Under the pieces are notes generated by a model that saw nothing but the letters and a program-made list of their open reading frames with translations, ran no database searches and was not told the DNA's origin. From the NCBI RefSeq assembly GCF_048548695.1, contig NZ_JBLYIF010000003.1: a DNA stretch of 64,000 bases; one strand, 5' to 3'. The translations under genes were made by a program, and so were the position numbers. Origin of the DNA: Neptuniibacter sp048548695. Lineage in GTDB: Bacteria; Pseudomonadota; Gammaproteobacteria; Pseudomonadales; Balneatricaceae. This document shows, one piece after another, positions 1 to 7,634 of the stretch (position 1 is its first letter; every line of letters starts with the position of its first letter).

Positions 1-169
1 CTTCCATGCGTAGGTCAGTTAGCACCAGTTGTACCGATTCGTCCAAGCGTTTCAGGGCGTCTTCGCCGCTCTCTGCGCAGGTGACACGATAACCTTCAGA
101 ATCCAGCCGGACACGTAATAGTTTCAGCAGGGCGGGATCATCATCGACCAAAAGAATATGTGCACTCAT
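1..169 (-). CDS. glrR: Response regulator GlrR/QseF, N-terminal part only (cut by window edge)
   Basis: The 56 visible residues form the start of a receiver domain: the acidic triplet in HILLVDDDPALLKLL, and the phospho-acceptor Asp in LVLTDLRME near residue 52. The N-terminus closely resembles enterobacterial GlrR (YfhA/QseF), a sigma-54-dependent activator with receiver, AAA+ and HTH domains. The later domains lie outside the window, so the full architecture is inferred from the family and the operon. Its ATG overlaps the stop of the lipoprotein gene by 4 bases (ATGA), so it is the last gene of a kinase-lipoprotein-regulator operon. Confidence rests mainly on this gene order. Confidence 0.85.
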   Translation of the reverse strand, partial: MSAHILLVDDDPALLKLLRVRLDSEGYRVTCAESGEDALKRLDESVQLVLTDLRME

Positions 170-654
170 GGCTGGGACTCTCGCTCACGGGTTAGTTCGT
201 TTTCAAGTTCAGTCAGCGCATTGATTTTGGCCTGCATCTCCTGATGCTGTTGTTGCAGGGTTTGTCTTTCCAGTATCAATTGCTGCATGCTCTCTGCCTG
301 GCGTTGCCGCAGGTTCAGGTAGGTGTCCCCGGGACAGTCTTTGCTGGGATAGAGTACGAGGCGTTCATACAGCCGTACGGCCTGTTGCAGTTGTTCCAGG
401 GCTGCATCTGGTTGAGACAGCAGGACCGCCTGTAACGCGATATTCTTATCACTTCTGGCTTGCTTCAAGAGCGCCGCTTTTTGTTTGGGTTGATGAAACA
501 GGCTGAATTCGCTTTGTTGCAGCATCTGCAACTCACTATTGTTCATGCTACAGGTTCGTTCGCTACCTGTTGCTGGCACCAGAGTGTGCAACTGGCAGCC
601 GGTAAGCAGCAGGGGCAGCAGACTAAGCAGGAATTTATAACAATGGCTTGGCAT
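166..654 (-). CDS. qseG: QseG/GlrG-like outer-membrane lipoprotein
   Basis: A 162-residue lipoprotein. The start MPSHCYKFLL is chosen at 654 because its ATG overlaps the stop of the kinase gene (TGATG) and gives a normal lipoprotein signal with lipobox LLTGC. A longer reading frame starts at 693 but lies inside the kinase gene. After the lipid-anchored Cys the chain is mostly helical and rich in Gln and Glu, with a predicted coiled coil over the last 60 residues. In Enterobacteriaceae QseG sits between glrK and glrR and stimulates the kinase from the outer membrane. The same position here supports the same role; sequence similarity is expected to be weak. Confidence 0.75.
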   Translation of the reverse strand: MPSHCYKFLLSLLPLLLTGCQLHTLVPATGSERTCSMNNSELQMLQQSEFSLFHQPKQKAALLKQARSDKNIALQAVLLSQPDAALEQLQQAVRLYERLVLYPSKDCPGDTYLNLRQRQAESMQQLILERQTLQQQHQEMQAKINALTELENELTRERESQP

Positions 655-2054
655 CAGGCAGCATCCATTTGGGTCAGGTTTACCCGAAAGCAAACCGTGT
701 GATCTTTATTATGTTGCAGGGTAACATAGCCGCCCAATGCGCTGGCGGCATCCTTGACAATACTCAGGCCAATACCTGAGCCGCGTACGGGACCGGCCCG
801 GCGGTTTTGCCCCTGATAAAAGGGTTCAAATAAGTGTGGTACATCACTGGAGGGAATGGTCGGGCCTTTGTTCTGCACATCGATAAACAGCTGTTTATCT
901 TCGATGAACATTTTCAGGCGAATTTCACCCTGTTTTGCGCCATATTGGGCGGCATTGCTGATCAGGTTAGTCAGTATCCTCAGCAGCATATCTGCATCGG
1001 TATGCCATGTCAGATCGTGCTGTGGCAGGTGCAGGGTTATCTGTTTCTGTTCCAGCAGTAACTGGTGTGGCTCACAGGCCTGTTGCAGCAGGGGCAGTAG
1101 TGCTACAGGTCTGCCTTTTGTCGGTTGTAGCTGTGCCAGACGGTTGTAATCCAACAGCTGCTCGATCAGTTGTTGTAGCTGGCGGGCATTACTTTGTAGC
1201 AGGCTGGCAATTTCTTGCTGACTCTCATTTAGTGCCCCTGTGACTTGTTCGGCCAGCAGGTCTGAACCTTCTCTCAGTGTAGTGAGGGGTGTTTTTAACT
1301 CGTGCGACATGTGCCGCAGGAAACGGTGTTTTTCTTCTTCTGCGGCACTCAGTTGCTCGCTTAACCAGTTCAGTTGTTGCTCAAGGGAAACCAGTTCTTG
1401 GGGGCCACCTACGCCCAGATTTTCATAGGATTCACCTGTGCCCATGGCGCGTATGCGTCGAGCTATCCGCTTTACTGGCTGGATAATACTGCGACTGAAA
1501 ATGATCATCAGCAGGAGGGAAATTGCCAGTAACAGTAAAGTTACGATTTCCAGCCGTACCTGAGTGTCCTGGGCGACCTGATTAAGGCGCTGCAAGCTTG
1601 TGTCTAGGTATTGATCCACCGACTGGTTCATGGTTTGGGTGAGTTGCTGCAGTTCTGCCGGGGGGTTGCTGGTATTTTGACGATAGTGATCCAGCACGTG
1701 CTGAATCAGGGTGTTTTGCTCCGGGTTGCTGTACAGCGCCTGATGCAGGGTGAACTGTTGTTCAAATTCGTTAATCAGTTGCAGCAAGCGTTGCCGGATA
1801 TCTTCACGCTGCAGAATTTCGAACTGTTTTGCCGCACGGGTGATTGCTTCGGCCTGCTGCTGTAGCTGCTGGCCTCGGCGGGTGACCTCAAGTGCCTGTT
1901 GTGCAAGGACCCGGCCCTGACTGGACTGGTCAACCAATTGATCGGTGGCGTAATAGATCAGTATGCCAAAAGGCGCGACCACGGCGACAAAAGCCAGAAT
2001 GACCAGCTGCTTCAGTGAGCTTAGGCGCCACATATTGGCAGGTTGTTTGGGCAT
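654..2054 (-). CDS. glrK: Sensor histidine kinase GlrK/QseE
   Basis: A 466-residue inner-membrane sensor kinase. There is a membrane segment at about residues 17-36, a periplasmic Gln-rich helical sensor to about 170, a second membrane segment at 171-188, a HAMP domain, then HisKA with the phospho-acceptor His251 in HMSHELKTP. The HATPase domain follows, with N-box ILTNLISNAAQYG and G-box GSGIGLSIV. It is expected to autophosphorylate and pass phosphate to GlrR. It is the first gene of the three-gene operon, and the next start codon overlaps its stop. In E. coli this system controls glmY transcription. Whether that holds here is unknown, but the region just upstream is structured (see separate entry). 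Confidence 0.88.
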   Translation of the reverse strand: MPKQPANMWRLSSLKQLVILAFVAVVAPFGILIYYATDQLVDQSSQGRVLAQQALEVTRRGQQLQQQAEAITRAAKQFEILQREDIRQRLLQLINEFEQQFTLHQALYSNPEQNTLIQHVLDHYRQNTSNPPAELQQLTQTMNQSVDQYLDTSLQRLNQVAQDTQVRLEIVTLLLLAISLLLMIIFSRSIIQPVKRIARRIRAMGTGESYENLGVGGPQELVSLEQQLNWLSEQLSAAEEEKHRFLRHMSHELKTPLTTLREGSDLLAEQVTGALNESQQEIASLLQSNARQLQQLIEQLLDYNRLAQLQPTKGRPVALLPLLQQACEPHQLLLEQKQITLHLPQHDLTWHTDADMLLRILTNLISNAAQYGAKQGEIRLKMFIEDKQLFIDVQNKGPTIPSSDVPHLFEPFYQGQNRRAGPVRGSGIGLSIVKDAASALGGYVTLQHNKDHTVCFRVNLTQMDAA

Positions 2055-2145
2055 GGGCAGAAGTGTAGGCAGCTAGACAGGTTAATCTATTATCCACAAT
2101 CCCCGGCTTAATGTATTGCGGGCGGGGAGGGTAGAAACGAAAAAA

Positions 2146-2170
2146 GGCCGATTCATGGGCTGAATCGGCC
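2146..2170 (-). terminator. Rho-independent terminator upstream of glrK
   Basis: A perfect 10-bp stem (GGCCGATTCA pairing with TGAATCGGCC) with a 5-base loop. Read on the minus strand it is followed by six T. It would end minus-strand transcripts arriving from the EF-hand gene, or from a small RNA gene between 2171 and 2314, before glrK. Confidence 0.85.
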
Positions 2171-2314
2171 GGCTAAATCAGGTGAATGGGCTAACTTGGA
2201 GAACGGACGTCCCTGATTTAACCTGCTCCCGAAATACCTGGGTAGGTGACTGTCAGCAGCTGTCTCGGAAGCTGCAGTCAACAAGGACGGTATCCGGGAA
2301 GCAAGGGCTCCCCC
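2171..2314 (-). ncRNA. Candidate structured RNA (sRNA or 3'UTR) between the EF-hand gene and glrK
   Basis: This 144-base stretch has no open frame of note but contains two further inverted repeats ahead of the terminator. One is an 11-bp stem with a 4-base bulge (2247-2261 with 2270-2280); the other is a perfect 9-bp stem (TAAATCAGG at 2174-2182 with CCTGATTTA at 2212-2220). With the terminator this gives three stem-loops in about 170 bases. In Enterobacteriaceae the sRNA GlmY, also with three stem-loops, lies exactly upstream of glrK. I see no sequence identity to GlmY, and no sigma-54 -24/-12 element in the preceding 50 bases. It could equally be the 3'UTR of the EF-hand mRNA. Confidence 0.35.
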
Positions 2315-2653
2315 TCACAGAGAGGCGTTGTTTACCATGGCCAGTCGGTCACGTGTTTTTGCAGCACGGGCCCACAGGTTGGCAAATTCTTCCTTAGTCA
2401 AAAAACCATCCTTGTCAGTATCAATTGAGGCGAAGCCCTTGGACAGGGCAGGAGACACTTCAGCTTCTTTCATGCTGATTTTATTATCCTGATCAATATC
2501 CAGCTTGGTGAAAATCTCTTCGTGAGTTTCCGCCAGCGGTTTTGTCTCAGTGTTTTCAGCGGCCTGGTTCTTGGCAGGCGCGGTTTCTTCTGCACTTATG
2601 GCAATTGGGGTAACAAACAGCAAAGAAGTCAGCAGCAAAGCACAGGTTTTCAT
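2315..2653 (-). CDS. Secreted EF-hand calcium-binding protein
   Basis: A small exported protein of 112 residues from the chosen start MKTCALLLTS, which has AAGGAG 11 bases upstream; an ATG 12 codons earlier lacks this. Residues 1-20 form a signal peptide ending about AISA. A low-complexity Ala/Glu/Thr/Lys linker is followed by two EF-hand loops: DIDQDNKISMKE, and DTDKDGFLTKEE with all canonical Asp and Glu ligands. It probably binds calcium in the periplasm. No partner is evident; it is followed by the structured region and terminator at 2146-2314. Many proteobacteria carry such EF-hand proteins without an assigned role. Confidence 0.8.
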   Translation of the reverse strand: MKTCALLLTSLLFVTPIAISAEETAPAKNQAAENTETKPLAETHEEIFTKLDIDQDNKISMKEAEVSPALSKGFASIDTDKDGFLTKEEFANLWARAAKTRDRLAMVNNASL

Positions 2654-3017
2654 AATACACAGTCTCCTTACGGGAAAATTCAAACTCATCGATATACGGT
2701 TGGGTCATATCAAGTTATGTGCCATGTGTTTATTACTGCTTATAAATCAGGTGTATAGGTTTTGTTTTAAGTGTTTTCCTGGAGCGGCAGCGATGGATTT
2801 TTTATCATCTGATGATAAATCTGTTTCCAAATAGCGACAGGTTTTGGTTTTTTTATAGAAATTCAATATATATCAAGCAGATAAGGCGTATCCAAACGGA
2901 GACACGGGGCGGCATTTAGCGCATCGGATTGGCCAAGGTGCTACTGAGTGGTTGTTCCTGCCTAGCGGAGCAGCCTATTATCCGGTGCTTAGGGGCGAAA
3001 TAGCAGGGAGTAAAGCA
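2654..3017. other. Intergenic region between divergent genes, AT-rich
   Basis: This 364-base gap separates the minus-strand EF-hand gene from the plus-strand lipoprotein gene. It contains the ribosome-binding site of the EF-hand gene (AAGGAG near 2664-2669) and a perfect 19-base palindrome (2801-2819, separate entry). I see no coding frame with a ribosome-binding site and no RNA gene. Confidence 0.6.
2801..2819. promoter_or_regulatory. Perfect 19-base palindrome, candidate operator
   Basis: TTTATCATC-T-GATGATAAA is a perfect 9+1+9 inverted repeat. It lies about 150 bases upstream of the EF-hand start and 200 upstream of the lipoprotein start. There is no T-run of terminator type, so a dimeric repressor or activator site is more likely. 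I cannot name the regulator. Confidence 0.45.
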
Positions 3018-4046
3018 GTGTTAGTCACGTGTCGTTGGAGTGTCAGTGGGGTTTTGCTGCTCAGTCTACTGCTGTCAGGCTGCCAGGGTATACCGGTCAA
3101 AAAACAGCAGGCATTCAAGGTGTCTGAAGTGAATCAGCCGAGTTTGTTCCAACGAGGTATTGTCAGTCAGACTGCTGAGGGGGTGTTGCGCTTTCGCCCC
3201 TGTTTCGCGCGTTATGATTGGTTGTTGACGGACCCCACCGAGCGGCTACACAGCCGGTTTAGTGAACAGCTGGCACCGACGGTATATGGTGAGTTTTCAC
3301 TGCGCCCTGGGGTGGATAGTCAGCATTGGCAAGTTCAGTCGATACATGTTTTAGGTGGTGGTAAAGCAACCTGTCGCTTCCCGTTGAACGGGATTAAATA
3401 TCGTGCTGCAGGTGGGCGTGACTGGGTGGCGGACGTTACCGCCGACGCTGTCATCGTGCAGGATTATGCGCGGCGTTCGCGTTGGATATTTCCCGTAAAT
3501 CAGACTGATGTTACTGATACGCTGGCGTGGCAGGGCGAGATGAAGGATCGCACGGGGAAGTCGATTCAGTTTGCCCTCGAACTGCAATCCGCCGTGTGTC
3601 GCGATGCCTTTGCCGGCGAGTATGAATTTCAGGCTGAGCTGCACCTTGATAAACGAACGTTGACCGGTTGTGCTCGGTCGGGTGATCTGGCACAACGTAC
3701 GCTGCCCGGCCACTATTTGGCTGAATTAAAAGTGGCCAATACGCCCGGCCGTCGTATTGATATGCTGTTGTTTGCTTCCGGCAATATGGAGTTGCAACAG
3801 CACTATCTGGATCAGCAACCACCCGTGTTGCAGCAGGGGCAGTGGTCGTTGCTGCCAACGGGTAAACTGCTCGTGCAGATTGACCAGACGAATGGCCGCC
3901 CCGATAGTGATCTGCTGTTGTTTTCTCGTAATAACTCAGGGCAGCTGGTGTTGGAAGGTTTCAATGCCAGCTATGGCGAAAACCAGCTGCAACTGAAATT
4001 GATTGGACCCGACCCAGAACAGCTTTGGCACTTAGGGGTTCAATAG
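3018..4046 (+). CDS. Putative lipoprotein of COG3650-like type, function unknown
   Basis: Predicted 342 residues from the GTG at 3018, which has GGGAG seven bases upstream and directly precedes a lipoprotein signal (VLLLSLLLSGCQG, lipobox LSGC). An upstream in-frame start at 2952 would add 22 residues before the signal and is less likely. The rest has no membrane segments and is beta-rich. A stretch near residues 200-240 (VCRDAFAGEYEFQ, then LTGCARSGD) recalls the C-D-x-x-S-G-x-Y...GCA pattern of COG3650-type envelope proteins. This match is by eye and weak. The gene overlaps the convergent DnaJ-domain gene by 15 bases at its 3' end. No function can be assigned. Confidence 0.65.
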   Translation: MLVTCRWSVSGVLLLSLLLSGCQGIPVKKQQAFKVSEVNQPSLFQRGIVSQTAEGVLRFRPCFARYDWLLTDPTERLHSRFSEQLAPTVYGEFSLRPGVDSQHWQVQSIHVLGGGKATCRFPLNGIKYRAAGGRDWVADVTADAVIVQDYARRSRWIFPVNQTDVTDTLAWQGEMKDRTGKSIQFALELQSAVCRDAFAGEYEFQAELHLDKRTLTGCARSGDLAQRTLPGHYLAELKVANTPGRRIDMLLFASGNMELQQHYLDQQPPVLQQGQWSLLPTGKLLVQIDQTNGRPDSDLLLFSRNNSGQLVLEGFNASYGENQLQLKLIGPDPEQLWHLGVQ

Positions 4047-4760
4047 ACAGTCCTTGGCCTGATTAATTTTCGCTGCCAGGTAATCACTGCCGCCGCGGTC
4101 CGGGTGGTATTTCTGCATCAGGCGGCGGTGGGCACTGATGATCTCTTCACGGCTGCAGCCGGGCTCCAGGCCGAGAATCTGGTAGGCTTCCTGCCGGGTC
4201 AAATGGCTGTTTCCCGGGGCAGTAGATGTCGTTTCACCGGGGTCATCGTCTTGCCAAGAGTCGCCAAAACGTTTGTTCAGATACGCTTCCAGCAGGCGGG
4301 CGGATTCTCCATCCTCCGCTCTGCAATATTGCAGCAGCTCGATAAACTGTTGCTCAGAGAGGTCTCCTAATTCTCGTCCCCGCATCGGCCCAGCCAGGAT
4401 TTGTCCGTACATAACTCCGGCATCATGATCCAGCTGCATTTTCAGAATACGGGTTTGTACTTCCGATACGTTGCCTGCCTGGGGCTGTTGTGATTGGCGG
4501 CGCCGATAGAGGAAACGTAGAAAGGGAAACAGGCGCAATATCCAGGGGAAAATTTGCCTCGCGAAGGGGAGTAAAACGGCAAATACTGCTCCGATCCAGT
4601 GTAGGCGGCCGGTAATCGCCATCAGAATAATAGCCAGTGACACGATTACCAGCACGAGCAGGATCACCGCGCCCCCTCGTTTTTTCTGAGGGAGAGAGCG
4701 GACCCAGAACACCACCAATGCAACAATTCCGGCAAGCAATAATAGGCTGATGGGGTTCAC
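4032..4760 (-). CDS. Membrane-anchored DnaJ-domain protein
   Basis: A 242-residue protein with two or three hydrophobic segments in the first 85 residues, an Arg-rich patch (RFLYRRRQSQQ), a helical middle, and a C-terminal J domain at about 190-242. The J domain carries the HPD tripeptide in KYHPDRGGSD, needed to stimulate Hsp70 ATPase. No Gly/Phe or zinc-finger region is present, so it is a type III J protein, comparable in layout to DjlA and DjlC but with the J domain at the very C-terminus and no TerB domain that I can see. It probably recruits DnaK to the inner membrane. It lies 10 bases downstream of a VWA-domain gene and is probably co-transcribed with it. Confidence 0.85.
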   Translation of the reverse strand: MNPISLLLLAGIVALVVFWVRSLPQKKRGGAVILLVLVIVSLAIILMAITGRLHWIGAVFAVLLPFARQIFPWILRLFPFLRFLYRRRQSQQPQAGNVSEVQTRILKMQLDHDAGVMYGQILAGPMRGRELGDLSEQQFIELLQYCRAEDGESARLLEAYLNKRFGDSWQDDDPGETTSTAPGNSHLTRQEAYQILGLEPGCSREEIISAHRRLMQKYHPDRGGSDYLAAKINQAKDCLLNP

Positions 4761-4770
4761 GAAAGGGTCC

Positions 4771-5472
4771 TTATTTCAGTTGCTGAGTCAGGCGCAAAAT
4801 GGTCGCCCCCTGTTGCTGGGCAAAATGCTCTAGTGCTTTTTTACCACCTGTGGCGAAGATAGCAACCGCTGTCAGTAAGGCTTTCAGTTGATCAGCACTG
4901 CGTTGGTCAAATTGCAGGTGAGCACCACCGGATAATCTGGCCATCTGTCGCATCGCATTTGCCGCCGCCGAATCACTACCTTCCTGAAATAAAAACAGAG
5001 GGGTATTGAGTAAACCCAGCTGCCCGGCCAGGTTGCAAAGTGTGTCGAGTCTTTCTTCCATACAGTCACCGACAAAGACGACCGCCTGTATCGGTTGTTT
5101 GCGGGTTTCATTCAGCGCATGACTGAGCACTTTGGCGATCTGGGTGTGACCGGCGGCGCATTGCACCTGTGTCATTTGTTGTAACAGGTTGGTGCTATCA
5201 GTAAACCAACGACTGTGGCGGAACTCGCCGAAGCCGCGAAAATAGCACAACTGAATCTGCAGATCACCGATTGCAGCTGCGGTGCTGAACATATCGCTCT
5301 GCAAGTGGCTGGCATGATCCCAGGTGGGTTGCCGGCTTGCTGTCGCATCCAGCGCGAACAACAGCCGGCCACTGCCGCCGGTGACGAGCGCTGGTGCTTT
5401 CGCCAATTGCTCAATAAACGCATCGATATCTTTCTGGCTTGAGCGGATGACTGATGGAGATTGCCGACCCAT
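4771..5472 (-). CDS. VWA-domain protein paired with the J-domain protein
   Basis: A 233-residue soluble protein without signal peptide. The central part matches a von Willebrand A fold: first strand with a modified metal site (LFALDATASRQPTW, the D-x-T-x-S form), then IQLCYFRGFGEF, a Thr-containing loop (AGHTQIAKVL), and QAVVFVGDCMEE as the fourth strand with a conserved Asp. The C-terminal 60 residues are helical. VWA proteins usually act as metal-dependent binding adaptors with AAA+ or chaperone partners. Here the neighbour (10-base spacing) is a J protein, suggesting a shared chaperone-recruitment role; that is inference. The target is unknown. Confidence 0.8.
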   Translation of the reverse strand: MGRQSPSVIRSSQKDIDAFIEQLAKAPALVTGGSGRLLFALDATASRQPTWDHASHLQSDMFSTAAAIGDLQIQLCYFRGFGEFRHSRWFTDSTNLLQQMTQVQCAAGHTQIAKVLSHALNETRKQPIQAVVFVGDCMEERLDTLCNLAGQLGLLNTPLFLFQEGSDSAAANAMRQMARLSGGAHLQFDQRSADQLKALLTAVAIFATGGKKALEHFAQQQGATILRLTQQLK

Positions 5473-5546
5473 GGTGTGCCCTCAACACATGACTGATGTC
5501 AGTATAGTGTTTATAACCGGGTCATAGTTCCAAGCGGCGGCAGTGA

Positions 5547-7301
5547 TTACTGCGGTGGGTTAAGGTAGCGGGCACGCTTTTTTTCTTTCAGGTATGCCAT
5601 GTCAACCAGTACCAGGCCGTCTACGCAGTAGCCGAAATCCGCATCCACGCCAAAGTCCAGAAAGCGTACGCCGCCTTCCTGACAGACTTCACTGTACTGC
5701 TTGTACAGTGTGGGCACGCTGACACCCAGATAATCCAGTTGCTCTTTCAGTATGCGAAAGTCCGCTTTGTAGTCATTGCCACTGAAAAGCGATAATAGGT
5801 GTTGCTCGGTGTTCCGGTCGATCTGGTATGGGGAGTTGGAACTCGCCAGGCCCTCGGTGTCACCAAAATAATGGCGGTAAAACCAGACCAGTAAATCCCG
5901 GGCTGCTTTAGGGTAGCTGTTGCTAATGCTGACGGGCCCGAACATATAACGGATGTCCGGATGTTGCTGCAGATAGGCACCAATGCCGTACCAGAGGTAA
6001 TCCAGACTGCGCTTGCCCCAGTACTTGGGCTGAACAAAGCTGCGGCCCAGCTCGATACCCTTGGCAAAATAGGGTTGCATCTGGGGGCTGTAACGAAACA
6101 GTGAGTCGGTGTAGATGGGAGTGTTGTTAGCCTGAATGAGTGTTGCCGTTTCTGCCAGTCGATAAGCCCCGGCGATCTCCAGTTCATCTTCATCCCAGAG
6201 AATCAGGTGGCGGTAGTAACTATCATAGCGGTCAAGATCGCGTTTTTGCCCGGTGCCTTCGCCTACCTGGCGAAACGCCACTTCCCTGAGGCGCCCTATC
6301 TCTTGCATCACTGCGGAGTCAGCCCGGTAATCAAACAGGTATATTTTTTTGCCATCAGCCGTTTCACCCAACCTTTGCGCCTGACGTAATTCCTGTTTCA
6401 GGATTTGCCGGTTTTGTGGGTGAGCAATGGTTTTTTCGGTAATGAACAGCGGCTTGCGTCCCTTGCCTATGCGGTATAGGTGACGTTTAAGCAGCTTGGA
6501 TTTTTCCCGTGAGGAAACCGGAATGGCATCAATCTGGCTGAAAGGAATCGCCTCACCAACGCGCATCGGTAGCGAATGGCTGTGTTGTTGGAACATCTCT
6601 CGTGGCAGCATCAGGGTCGAAAGTTGACGGTTCAGGCTGGAAATACCGTAGAACAGTGAGGAGTTCTTGCCACCAATATACACGGGCAGGATCGGTGCGT
6701 TGGATTTCCGGGCAAACATGAGAAAGCCACTGTTCCAGCGTCCATCACGAATCCCGGTCAGACCGGCGCGGGAGACTTCGCCAGCAGGAAACACGATCAC
6801 CGCCTCTTCGTTGTGCAGCGTATCGACAATTCGGCTGATGTCGGCCTTACGTGTACCCTTACCCATGTTGTCTACGGGCAATAATAAACGCTTCAGTGGG
6901 TCCAGACTCATTAATAGATCATTGGCGATGATCTTTACGTCGCGCCGGATCTCGCCCACCATTTTTAGCAGTGCCAGACCATCCAGTGCGCCCAGGGGAT
7001 GGTTGGCAACAATCAGCACGCGTCCGGAGGAGGGGATATTGGTCCGGTCCGTGTGACTGAGGTTGTAGCTGAAATTAAAATGCTCCAGCACCTTATCGAC
7101 AAACTCAAATCCTTTCAGGTCCTGATGCTGATCGAGAAAACCATTGATCTCCTGCTCTCGCACCAGTTTGCGCAGCAGATAAAGTGTCGACCGTCGCATG
7201 AGCGGCGGTTTGTTTTCAAAGGCAGGGTATTTCGTCAGTAGCGCTTGTTCTACGTTAATGACCGGGCTAACAGGGACGGGGTATAGATTGTCTGTATTCA
7301 T
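5547..7301 (-). CDS. Two-domain acyltransferase: PlsC/OlsA-like plus OlsB/GNAT-like (OlsF-type)
   Basis: About 584 residues from the ATG at 7301; an ATG ten codons earlier (7331) is also possible, and neither has a good ribosome-binding site. The N-terminal half is a lysophospholipid acyltransferase: NHPLGALDG, the HPxGxLD form of the catalytic His-Asp motif, then FPAGEVSR and PVYIGGKNS. The C-terminal half from about residue 320 resembles the OlsB/hemolysin-type N-acyltransferase (YRLAETATL, LGRSFVQPKYWG, MFGPVSIS). This order matches OlsF, a single enzyme that makes ornithine lipids by N- and then O-acylation. Phosphate-free ornithine lipids would suit a marine host. The substrate has not been shown, so a lyso-lipid acyltransferase of other specificity is possible. 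The gene stands alone. Confidence 0.8.
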   Translation of the reverse strand: MNTDNLYPVPVSPVINVEQALLTKYPAFENKPPLMRRSTLYLLRKLVREQEINGFLDQHQDLKGFEFVDKVLEHFNFSYNLSHTDRTNIPSSGRVLIVANHPLGALDGLALLKMVGEIRRDVKIIANDLLMSLDPLKRLLLPVDNMGKGTRKADISRIVDTLHNEEAVIVFPAGEVSRAGLTGIRDGRWNSGFLMFARKSNAPILPVYIGGKNSSLFYGISSLNRQLSTLMLPREMFQQHSHSLPMRVGEAIPFSQIDAIPVSSREKSKLLKRHLYRIGKGRKPLFITEKTIAHPQNRQILKQELRQAQRLGETADGKKIYLFDYRADSAVMQEIGRLREVAFRQVGEGTGQKRDLDRYDSYYRHLILWDEDELEIAGAYRLAETATLIQANNTPIYTDSLFRYSPQMQPYFAKGIELGRSFVQPKYWGKRSLDYLWYGIGAYLQQHPDIRYMFGPVSISNSYPKAARDLLVWFYRHYFGDTEGLASSNSPYQIDRNTEQHLLSLFSGNDYKADFRILKEQLDYLGVSVPTLYKQYSEVCQEGGVRFLDFGVDADFGYCVDGLVLVDMAYLKEKKRARYLNPPQ

Positions 7302-7419
7302 ATCCGGCACTGTATGCCAGTGCCATGACACTAAATTGATAGTTTGATGACTAAACTATGACAAAGCAGGCCAGCCGCCGATCAGCTGGTTTTGGCGCGG
7401 TTGCTGGTTCACGCCAGAC

Positions 7420-7587
7420 TTATTCTTCGCGGTGAAACCAGATGTCTCGTTCTTCACGTCGTCGACCATGGTTTTTACGCCGGTCTAGTTTGCCGGGTTC
7501 AAAACGCACTTCTTCTCTGCGGTCATGATGCGTGCGGCGTTCATGGCCTTTGCGGCGGTTCTGGCCGTCCCATTCGGATTCCTGCAT
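7420..7587 (-). CDS. Small charged Arg/Glu/His-rich protein, 55 residues
   Basis: Reading the minus strand from the ATG at 7587 gives 55 codons starting MQESEWDGQNRRKGHERR and ending IWFHREE, then TAA. A strong ribosome-binding site (GGGGAGA) lies six bases upstream. Arg, Lys, His, Glu and Asp make up well over half of the residues, with repeated RR and DRR units (DGQNRRKG, HHDRREEVRFEPGK, LDRRKNHGRRRE). Such composition suggests a disordered or RNA/DNA-associated protein. I recall similar short RR-rich proteins with an R-x-E-P-x-K core in other gammaproteobacteria but cannot name a family. It is divergent from dinB, 101 bases from its start. Confidence 0.7.
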   Translation of the reverse strand: MQESEWDGQNRRKGHERRTHHDRREEVRFEPGKLDRRKNHGRRREERDIWFHREE

Positions 7588-7634
7588 GACGTATCTCCCC
7601 AGAATCAGGCAGCTGACATAATCGGATTATTGCG

